A DNA stretch of 64,000 nt from Candidatus Omnitrophota bacterium. GTDB taxonomy: Bacteria; Hinthialibacterota; Hinthialibacteria; OLB16. The stretch covers positions 82,333-146,332 of the forward strand of contig JACKFH010000011.1 of assembly GCA_020632575.1 (NCBI GenBank), given 5' to 3'. Numbering within the stretch: the first letter of the stretch is position 1; each line of letters starts with the position of its first letter. Shown piece by piece: positions 47,902 to 55,237 of the stretch. The notes beneath the pieces were generated by a model, which was not told the origin of the DNA, did not search any database, and saw only the letters and a list, made by a program, of their open reading frames with translations. The position numbers and the translations under genes were made by a program.

Positions 47902-50328
47902 ATGGCGACACAAGCGACCTTGAACGATAAGCGATCGGTGCACCAGAGCGCGGATGATGGCGTCAACAAAGATCTAGTGAGGTTGGCCAAGAGATTCGTC
48001 TTGTTTCTCCGTTCGGAAGAGAGTTCTTTCCTCCTCGCCGATCAGGTCCCCAAGACCATCGAGCGGTTTGTCAAACAGGAATCGATTCCGAAGGACGACA
48101 CGCTGAAATCGCTCGAAAAACTTTATCGGGGTTGCCAGGAAATCCTCCTGTCGGGCGATTACGCTTACGCTTTCCTTCGACCAAGAATCGGCATCAAACG
48201 TTATTACCGCCTTCACCCGGAGGGGGAGGATTTCGAGCCGGTCTCTCGAGGGCAATACCTTTTCGCGAAAGACGAATACGTTCAGGGATACGATATGGCC
48301 TCCAAGCGAGGTCTGGTAATCGATTTCTCCTCCTTTTACGACTCTTTCCCGACGGTGGTCGATACCAACGAGATGGGGCGCGGCATGACCGTTCTGAATC
48401 GAAGGCTTTCGGGGGAACTTTATCGAGATCGGGATCGATTCCAGAATGCGCTCCTAAAATTCTTAAGCCAGTTCGAATTGGATGGTCGCCCACTTTTTGT
48501 GAACAATCACCAAATGCGATACGAGACTTTTCAGGAGGATCTGGAAACCACAAGGAGTTTCTTGGACGGGCACCCCGAAGAGGATGCCTACGAGGATGTC
48601 GCGCATGATCTGAGGCGACACGGTTTCGAGCCGGGTTGGGGGGCGAAGGTCTCCGATATTCGAAGCAACATTCGTTTGCTGGACAAGGTGCTTCAATCGG
48701 CCGATCCGGATCATGTGGCGGGACTTATCGGCAAACTGCCCTTGGTCAAGAACATTCTGATGGTCTCTCCGCACGGGTGGTTCGCTCAGGAAAACGTTCT
48801 GGGCAAACCGGACACCGGCGGGCAGGTGACCTATGTTCTCGACCAAGCTCGGTCACTGGAGCGGCAGTTGAAAGTCCAGTTCGCCGAATCGGGATTGGAC
48901 ATCACCCCGAAGATTGTCATCCTGACCCGTCAGATTTTGGACGCTCAAGACACAACCTGCAACCAAGTTCGCGAAAAGGTTTACGGGACCGACAACTGCT
49001 GGATCCTCCGAGTTCCATTTAGGAACCTTTATGGGGAGATGATTCCCCATCATGTCTCCCGGTTTCAAATCTGGCCCTACCTGGAGGTCTTCGCCGATGA
49101 AGCCAAGAATGCTGTCTTGGCCGAGTTTCCCGGGGTCCCCGACTTGGTGGTAGGACACTATTCCGACGGGAATCTTGTGGCGCATCTGCTTTGTGAGGAT
49201 TTTGGCACAACCCATTGCGCGGCGGTGCATGCGCTAGAAAAAACGAAGTATTTGTTCAGCGACCTGCGATGGGCGGACATGGAACACGACTACCATTTCT
49301 CCCTCCAGTTCACCGCCGACTTGATCGCCTATAACTCGGCGGATTTCATCATCACCAGTTCCTTCCGCGAAATTGGCGGAACCAACACCGAGATGGGCAT
49401 GTTCGAATCTTACGAAACCTATTCCATGCCCGGGTTGTACCGGGTTCAGTCGGGTCTCGATCCGAGGTTGGCGCGATTCAACATCGTCCCGCCTGGGGTG
49501 AACGAGGAGCATTTCTATCCGGCCCATGAAAAGGATCGGAGAGTCGAGGCGGTGCGACAACACCTGGTCGAGTCCACCTTTGGAGAGAACCCCTCGGAAG
49601 GCTCGGTTGGGCGATTGGACAAGCCAGACCGACCGGCGATCTTCGCTATGTCCCGTATCGACAAGGTGAAGAATCTGGCGGGGCTGGTGGAGCTTTACGG
49701 CAAGAGCAAACGACTGCGGAAGAAAGCCAACCTGGTGATCATCTCATCGGAAACGGATGCGTCCAGATCGAGCGACATCGAGGAAATCGAACAGATCAAC
49801 CGGATTTACGAACTTCGCGATCAATACCAATTGGATGGTGTGTTTCGGTGGCGAGGCGCAAGGCTGGACAAAGTGGAAACCGGGGAGATTTATCGAGTGG
49901 TGGCGGATATGAAGGGGATCTTTGTTCAACCCGCCCTGATGGAGACCTTCGGATTGACCGTGATCGAGGCGATGGCCTGCGGGTGCCCAGTCGTAGTCAC
50001 CTGTTTCGGCGGCCCTGCGGAAATTGTCGAACCGGGGCTTTCGGGAGAAATCGAAAACCCAAACGATCATGAGGCTTTCGCGGACGCCATCTATCGAGTC
50101 ATCAGCGATAAATCGGTCTGGGAGGATCGAGTTAGAAATGGCATTGAACGAGTGCGCACCGCTTACGCCTGGTCTCAACACGCCAACAAGATTTTGAGTC
50201 TGACCAACCTTTATTCGTATTGGGAATATCTCAATGTCATGAACCGGTCCTCATTGGATCGATATATCCACACCCTCTTCCACACGGTTTACCGACCGCG
50301 AGCGGAAGAAATGATGAGGGGAGCCTAG
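47902..50328 (+). CDS. sus: Sucrose synthase
   Basis: An 808-residue GT4 protein with the full sucrose synthase layout: an N-terminal domain (about 1-270) found only in this family, then MVSPHGWFAQENVLGKPDTGGQVTYVLDQAR, the UDP/fructose-binding start of the glycosyltransferase region. GHYSDGNLVAHLL and IAYNSADFIITSSFREIGG follow. The E-x7-E motif is ETFGLTVIE (Glu681 and Glu689). It makes sucrose reversibly from UDP- or ADP-glucose and fructose. Length equals plant and cyanobacterial enzymes. The regulatory serine of plant proteins is not conserved. ATG 47902 follows GGGGG. The next start is one base after its stop. Confidence 0.94.
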   Translation: MATQATLNDKRSVHQSADDGVNKDLVRLAKRFVLFLRSEESSFLLADQVPKTIERFVKQESIPKDDTLKSLEKLYRGCQEILLSGDYAYAFLRPRIGIKRYYRLHPEGEDFEPVSRGQYLFAKDEYVQGYDMASKRGLVIDFSSFYDSFPTVVDTNEMGRGMTVLNRRLSGELYRDRDRFQNALLKFLSQFELDGRPLFVNNHQMRYETFQEDLETTRSFLDGHPEEDAYEDVAHDLRRHGFEPGWGAKVSDIRSNIRLLDKVLQSADPDHVAGLIGKLPLVKNILMVSPHGWFAQENVLGKPDTGGQVTYVLDQARSLERQLKVQFAESGLDITPKIVILTRQILDAQDTTCNQVREKVYGTDNCWILRVPFRNLYGEMIPHHVSRFQIWPYLEVFADEAKNAVLAEFPGVPDLVVGHYSDGNLVAHLLCEDFGTTHCAAVHALEKTKYLFSDLRWADMEHDYHFSLQFTADLIAYNSADFIITSSFREIGGTNTEMGMFESYETYSMPGLYRVQSGLDPRLARFNIVPPGVNEEHFYPAHEKDRRVEAVRQHLVESTFGENPSEGSVGRLDKPDRPAIFAMSRIDKVKNLAGLVELYGKSKRLRKKANLVIISSETDASRSSDIEEIEQINRIYELRDQYQLDGVFRWRGARLDKVETGEIYRVVADMKGIFVQPALMETFGLTVIEAMACGCPVVVTCFGGPAEIVEPGLSGEIENPNDHEAFADAIYRVISDKSVWEDRVRNGIERVRTAYAWSQHANKILSLTNLYSYWEYLNVMNRSSLDRYIHTLFHTVYRPRAEEMMRGA

Positions 50329-50329
50329 A

Positions 50330-52528
50330 ATGTATATCCAATTGATCAGTGTTCACGGACTTATCCGTGGAAGTCAAATCGAGATGGGAAGGGACGCGGA
50401 CACGGGCGGGCAGGTCCGGTATGTCCTCGAACTGGCCAAAACGCTCGCGACCTTCGATGAGGTCGAGCAGGTGGACCTGTTCACCCGGCAGATTCGGGAT
50501 AAACGGGTCTCCGCCGACTATTCGGAGGAAATCGAGGAGTTGGGCCCCAAGTGCCGTCTGGTCCGTCTTTCCTGCGGTGGTGGAACGTATCACCGGAAAG
50601 AAAAACTGTGGCCTTATCTCGATGAATATGTCGACGCGATGATCAAGTTCACTCGTGAGGCGGGGAAAACTCCGAGTCTGGTGCACGGTCACTACGCGGA
50701 CGCGGGTTATGTGGCCCGTGAAGTCGCGGGGGCGTTCGGGGTTCCCTTTGTCTTCACCGGCCACTCGCTCGGAAGGGACAAGTTAGCCTACCTCCTGGAT
50801 GAAGGTTGGACCATGGAGAAGGCCAATCAGGAATTCAATATCGAACGGAGAATCGAATCGGAGGAGGACTGCCTATCAAGCGCGGATCTGGTGGTGGTGA
50901 GCACCCAGCACGAGAGGGATCACCAATACGCGCGGTATGAGAACTGGCAGAATGTGAACTACCAGGTGGTTCCTCCGGGCATCGAATTGGAGAGGTTCTT
51001 TCCATACTACGAATACGATCTTTCCTACGATCAAGTCCCCGATCGATTCAAACAGGCGCGTGTTCGCATGTCCCACGAACTCTCGCGCTTCCACTTCCAT
51101 CAGGACCGTCCCTTGCTCTTGGCTTTGTGTCGTCCGGACAAGAGGAAAAACATCGGCGCCCTGATCAAAGCCTATGGCGAAGACAAGGAACTCCAGGCGC
51201 TTGCCAACCTGGCGGTCTTCGCGGGCATTCGAAAAGATATCGAGGCGTTGGGGGATAGCGAGCAGGCGGTTCTCACCGACATCTTGTTGATGATGGATCG
51301 GTACGATCTCTACGGGCACATGGCGGTGCCCAAGCGGCACGATTCGGAAACCGAGGTGCCCGAACTCTATCGCATCGCCGCCGCCTCCGGCGGGGTGTTT
51401 GTCAACGCCGCCTTTGTCGAGCCTTTTGGTCTCACGTTCCTGGAATCCTCGGCGACCGGCCTTCCGTTTGTCGGAACGCACAACGGGGGACCGCAGGATA
51501 TTGTGAAGAATTGCGAAAGCGGAATCCTGGTCAATGTGGAGGACTACGAGGAGATCGGGGCCGCGCTCAAGAAACTGCTCACTTCTCGCGACGATTGGGA
51601 GACCTGCTCCACCAATGGCATCAACAAGGTCCGGGAGCACTACACCTGGGAGGCGCATTGTAACCGCTATATCGAAAGCATCACCGATGTGATTGGAACG
51701 GTGGAGCCGCCCTATGTCCAGACAGTCCCAAGGGGCGAGCCTCATGGAAAACGGTTGAGTTCCTTATCGGGGCTCTTGATCACAGATATCGACAACACTT
51801 TGATCGGCGATGAGGAGTCTTTGGAGAGCCTCAAACAGGTGTTCGAGGAGAACAAGGAGACCCTTGGATTCGGAGTTGCCACCGGTCGGTATCTGGAGAG
51901 CGCGGTCGAGGCTCTGCATGACAACGGAATCGATCGAATCGACACAATCATCTCCTCGGTGGGGACGGAAATCTACTATGGGATGGGGGACTTTCCCGAT
52001 AAGGGCTGGGCGAGCAATCTCCGTGCGAAATGGCGCCCCGACCGAATCCGGGAGGCGCTCTCGAACCTCTCGTTCCTTTATTTACAGAAGGATGAGATGA
52101 CGCAACGAGAGTTCAAAATCAGTTACGATCTTGATTCGGACATCACTCCCGAGGAGGCGCTTCCGTTGGTTCATCACGAATTGACCCGGGCCAAGGCGAA
52201 TTACAACTTGGTCTTTTCACACGGAACCTATGTCGACATCCTGCCCAGCCGCGCCTCGAAGGGAAAGGCGATTCGATATCTCTCCACAAAATGGAAAATC
52301 CCGATGGAGAAGGTTGTGACCGCCGGCGACTCCGGCAATGACCGAGATATGCTGGTGGGAAAAACCGCCGGAATTGTGGTGGCCAATCGAGATCCCGAGT
52401 TGGACGGTTTGAAGCGGACCTCGGGGCGGATCTATTTCGCCGAGAACGGGTACGCCGGGGGAATCCTCGAGGGGCTGAAGCATTACGGTTTCATCAAGGA
52501 GGGAGTCCATGAAGAAGTCAGCGCCTGA
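50330..52528 (+). CDS. Sucrose-phosphate synthase with a C-terminal sucrose-phosphatase-like domain
   Basis: Residues 1-460 form a GT4 sucrose-phosphate synthase: ISVHGLIRGSQIEMGRDADTGGQVRYVLELAK, VHGHYADAGYVAREVA, FTGHSLGRDKLAYLLDEG, RPDKRKNIGALIKAYG and AFVEPFGLTFLESSATGLP. From about residue 480, LLITDIDNTLIGDEE (Asp486, Asp488) opens a HAD domain of SPP type, with GFGVATGR, KISYDL and TAGDSGNDRDMLVG to the end. The first part makes sucrose 6-phosphate from UDP-glucose and fructose 6-phosphate; the second should remove the phosphate, though phosphatase activity of fused domains varies. GGGAG precedes ATG 50330. Its 3' end contains the start of the next gene (20-base overlap). Confidence 0.93.
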   Translation: MYIQLISVHGLIRGSQIEMGRDADTGGQVRYVLELAKTLATFDEVEQVDLFTRQIRDKRVSADYSEEIEELGPKCRLVRLSCGGGTYHRKEKLWPYLDEYVDAMIKFTREAGKTPSLVHGHYADAGYVAREVAGAFGVPFVFTGHSLGRDKLAYLLDEGWTMEKANQEFNIERRIESEEDCLSSADLVVVSTQHERDHQYARYENWQNVNYQVVPPGIELERFFPYYEYDLSYDQVPDRFKQARVRMSHELSRFHFHQDRPLLLALCRPDKRKNIGALIKAYGEDKELQALANLAVFAGIRKDIEALGDSEQAVLTDILLMMDRYDLYGHMAVPKRHDSETEVPELYRIAAASGGVFVNAAFVEPFGLTFLESSATGLPFVGTHNGGPQDIVKNCESGILVNVEDYEEIGAALKKLLTSRDDWETCSTNGINKVREHYTWEAHCNRYIESITDVIGTVEPPYVQTVPRGEPHGKRLSSLSGLLITDIDNTLIGDEESLESLKQVFEENKETLGFGVATGRYLESAVEALHDNGIDRIDTIISSVGTEIYYGMGDFPDKGWASNLRAKWRPDRIREALSNLSFLYLQKDEMTQREFKISYDLDSDITPEEALPLVHHELTRAKANYNLVFSHGTYVDILPSRASKGKAIRYLSTKWKIPMEKVVTAGDSGNDRDMLVGKTAGIVVANRDPELDGLKRTSGRIYFAENGYAGGILEGLKHYGFIKEGVHEEVSA

Positions 52529-53480
52529 AGTCTTGTGCATGGGTGAGATCCTGATCGATTTTGTGGCCTCTCCCTCGGGACAAAAACTGGTGGAGTCGGA
52601 GACCTTTGTCCGGAAACCGGGAGGCGCCCCGGCGAATGTCGCGGTGGGACTGTCCCGTTTGGGAAGACCCTCCGCTTTCATCGGGATGGTGGGCGACGAC
52701 GCTTTTGGAGATTTTCTTCGACAGACCCTGGAGAATGAGGAGGTGGATGTATCTCTCCTTTCGGTCACCGAGGAGCAGCCTACGACTCTGGCGTTCGTGG
52801 CGCTGGACGAGAACGGGGTCCCATCGTTTTCTTTTTACCGTCATCCGGGCGCCGATCTTTCGATCCGACCCGAGGATATTCAGTCGAAGTTATTCGAGAC
52901 AGCAAAACTCTTTCATTTCGGATCGTTATCTCTGGTCCAAGACCCAGGGCGAGAAACCACTTATCACTGCCTCGATCTGGCAGAGTCGATGAACCTGCCG
53001 GTCAGTTACGACCCAAACTACCGTCCGGCCCTATGGGCAAGTGAGTCCGCGGCGATCGAAAGCATGTGCGCTCCGCTCGATCGAGTCGACCTGCTGAAAG
53101 TTTCCGAGGAGGAACTGCTTCTGTTGACCGGCGAGACCGATCTGGAGAAAGCGTGCCGGAAGATCGCGTCGAGAGGACCGGAAATACTCGTGGTCACACT
53201 CGGGGCCGAGGGTTTGTTTGGGTGGACACCCGATTTCTCCGAACGCGTTCCCGGAGTCAAGGTCAAGCCGGTCGACACCACGGGATGCGGCGACGCCTCG
53301 ATGGCCGGATTACTAACTTACCTTCTGAAAAACCATCCCGAAGATCTATCGAACCGAAAAGTCCCCCAAGAGGGTTTCCGAAAAGCCCTCGCCTTCGCCA
53401 ACCGATGCGCCTCCCACGCGGCCACAATTCAGGGGGCGATCCCATCGCTGCCGAGGGAGGGGGAGGTGGAGTGGGAATAG
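52509..53480 (+). CDS. PfkB-family fructokinase
   Basis: A 323-residue ribokinase-fold protein: CMGEILIDFVASPSG, FVRKPGGAPANVAVGLSRLG (sugar-binding GG) and the C-terminal anion-hole motif DTTGCGDASMAG (about residues 256-266), where Asp262 is the catalytic base. A cysteine replaces the usual alanine of GAGD, which occurs in other members. It phosphorylates fructose to fructose 6-phosphate, completing a cycle with the two preceding enzymes. Its start overlaps the synthase end and has AAGGAGGGAG just before it, so translation is coupled. A REPIN follows the stop. Fructose specificity is inferred from context. Confidence 0.9.
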   Translation: MKKSAPEVLCMGEILIDFVASPSGQKLVESETFVRKPGGAPANVAVGLSRLGRPSAFIGMVGDDAFGDFLRQTLENEEVDVSLLSVTEEQPTTLAFVALDENGVPSFSFYRHPGADLSIRPEDIQSKLFETAKLFHFGSLSLVQDPGRETTYHCLDLAESMNLPVSYDPNYRPALWASESAAIESMCAPLDRVDLLKVSEEELLLLTGETDLEKACRKIASRGPEILVVTLGAEGLFGWTPDFSERVPGVKVKPVDTTGCGDASMAGLLTYLLKNHPEDLSNRKVPQEGFRKALAFANRCASHAATIQGAIPSLPREGEVEWE

Positions 53481-53501
53481 CAAGGACAAATTCCTCGAAC
53501 T

Positions 53502-53587
53502 GTGGGAGCGGCTTCCAGCCGCGAATGCTTGGGAAAACGATGTAACAGACTCGCCATACGCGCATCGCGGCTGGAAGCCGCTCCCAC
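53502..53587. repeat. REPIN-like element after the sucrose operon
   Basis: GTGGGAGCGGCTTCCAGCCG (53502-53521), continuing to CGAATGC, and its inverted mate ending at 53587 (core CGGCTGGAAGCCGCTCCCAC) flank 33 unrelated bases. Arms match for about 23 bases with one mismatch. The left unit alone also folds through GCGGC/GCCGC. It separates convergent genes. Confidence 0.85.
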
Positions 53588-53620
53588 GGCGCAACATTGC
53601 CGATTCTTCTCGCCTGTAAA

Positions 53621-54532
53621 TCAAGTCTGCCCAACCCAGGAGCCGTCATCGTGTGCGGCCCAGACTTCTGTAAGCTTTTGTTGGACCGAATCGGGTAATG
53701 GACCCTGGTCCGCGATCTTCAGGTTGTCTTTTACGTGATCGAGGTTCATGCCGCCGACCAAAGCGGTGTGCATCCCCGGTTGAAAGAGGGTGAAGCGGAG
53801 GGCGAGTTCGATCCAACTCCCTTCGAATCCAACCTGCTCGGGGGTGAAATCCATTTGCTTCAATCGATCGGTGTAAGCGGCGGTGTAGCCGCCGTAGGGG
53901 CCGCCGTATTTAGTCATGTCACGCCAAACGCTGTTGGCGATGGGGCGCTTGGCGAAGACCCCCAGGTTAAGTACTTTGGCCTTCGGAAGAGATTTGTCGA
54001 GAACCTGTTGATCGCAGATGCTGATCGAGGTCTCGATGCAATCGATCGAATCGAGGGTGAGCGCGTAGTCGAGATCCCCACGGTCCCCGCTATATCCGAC
54101 GAACCGAGCCAATCCATCGCTCTTGCATTTGAGAAGGGCCTCGATCATCGCTTCGTTTTCCAATGCCTCTTTGGAACAGGAATGGATAAGCAGAACATCC
54201 AGGCAGTCGGCCTTGAGGAGACGGAGGGAGCGCTCTGCGCTGCTTCGAATCAACTCGGGAGACCATTCGGGGGAATCGTCATCCGCAATCTTGTGTCCGC
54301 ATTTCGAAACGAGAACATACTCATCCCGGCGAGATCCAATCGACTTACCGACCTTCTCTTCGGCGTCGACATAGCAAGCGGCGGTGTCGATGACATTGAC
54401 GCCAGCGTCGAGAACCCCATTGAGGAGGTGGTCGCAATCGGATTGTTCCATTCCCACAAAACCGATTTGAGCGGTGCCGAAACCGATGGGAGTCACTTCC
54501 AGGTTGGTTTTTCCGAGGGTTCGTTTTTGCAT
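53621..54532 (-). CDS. Aldo/keto reductase
   Basis: A 303-residue AKR protein with the (beta/alpha)8 pattern: TLGKTNLEVTPIGFGTAQIGF at the start, GVNVIDTAACYVDAEEKVG carrying the catalytic Asp and Tyr, YVLVSKCGHK with the Lys, and DVLLIHSC with the His. WIELALRFTLFQPGMHTALVGGMNLDHVKDN is the cofactor-binding end. It should reduce an aldehyde or ketone with NAD(P)H. AGGAT lies eight bases before ATG. It stands between the sucrose REPIN and the O-methyltransferase, on the opposite strand from both sucrose genes. Confidence 0.92.
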   Translation of the reverse strand: MQKRTLGKTNLEVTPIGFGTAQIGFVGMEQSDCDHLLNGVLDAGVNVIDTAACYVDAEEKVGKSIGSRRDEYVLVSKCGHKIADDDSPEWSPELIRSSAERSLRLLKADCLDVLLIHSCSKEALENEAMIEALLKCKSDGLARFVGYSGDRGDLDYALTLDSIDCIETSISICDQQVLDKSLPKAKVLNLGVFAKRPIANSVWRDMTKYGGPYGGYTAAYTDRLKQMDFTPEQVGFEGSWIELALRFTLFQPGMHTALVGGMNLDHVKDNLKIADQGPLPDSVQQKLTEVWAAHDDGSWVGQT

Positions 54533-54574
54533 GAGGGTTATCCTTTCATGAATGGAATTGGGTTTTGATAGAGG

Positions 54575-55237
54575 TCAACGCTTGCGAGCCAATAGGAGGC
54601 CATCGCCTATGGGAACGAGACTCGAGGTTACGCGCTGATCGTCGCGCACTTTCTCCAACAACTCACGGATGGCCACAGTCTCCTCATCCACAATGGCTGG
54701 GTCGGCGATTTTTCCATTCCAGAGCGTGTTGTCGATGGCGATCAGACCGCCGGCTCGAAGGAGAATCAGACATTGCTCATAATAACCGTCATACCCCAGT
54801 TTGTCGGCGTCGATGAAAGCAAAGTCGAAGTCTCCGGTCTCCCCGTTCTCGATCATTCGGTCCAGGGTCTTGGCGGCGGGTCCGATTCGAAGGTCGATCC
54901 GGTCGGCGAGGCCCGCCTCTTCCCAATACCTCTTGCCGATGGAGGTCCACTCCTCGCTCACATCGCAAGCGATAAGGCGTCCGTCTTTTGGGAGGGCGCA
55001 GGCAACACATAAAGCGCTGTAACCAGTAAAAGTCCCGATCTCAAGAGTCTTTTTCGCCCCCATGAGTTCGATCAGGAGGGCCATGAATTGGCCCTGCTCG
55101 GGAGAAATCTGCATGTGACCGTGGGACAGTTTGGCGGTCTCATCGCGAAGGCGTTTCTGAACCTCCGTCTCACGTAGGGTTGCGTTCAGGTAATAAGCGT
55201 GGAGGGCGTCCTCCATCTGAATGGTCTTGGTGGACAT
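54575..55237 (-). CDS. Class I O-methyltransferase (caffeoyl-CoA-OMT-like)
   Basis: About 220 residues: KTLEIGTFTGYSALCVACALPKDGRLIACDVSEEW contains the SAM loop (EIGTFTG) and acidic strand end (CDVS), and FDFAFIDADKLGYDGYYEQCLILLRAGGLIAIDNTLWNGKIADP is the OMT_3 catalytic segment with the metal-binding DADK/DN acids. The family methylates catechols or similar with SAM and a divalent metal. ATG 55237 (TAATG) overlaps the previous stop by one base, so the gene is coupled to the double hydrolase; ATG 55252 is in frame. The substrate is unknown. Confidence 0.9.
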   Translation of the reverse strand: MSTKTIQMEDALHAYYLNATLRETEVQKRLRDETAKLSHGHMQISPEQGQFMALLIELMGAKKTLEIGTFTGYSALCVACALPKDGRLIACDVSEEWTSIGKRYWEEAGLADRIDLRIGPAAKTLDRMIENGETGDFDFAFIDADKLGYDGYYEQCLILLRAGGLIAIDNTLWNGKIADPAIVDEETVAIRELLEKVRDDQRVTSSLVPIGDGLLLARKR

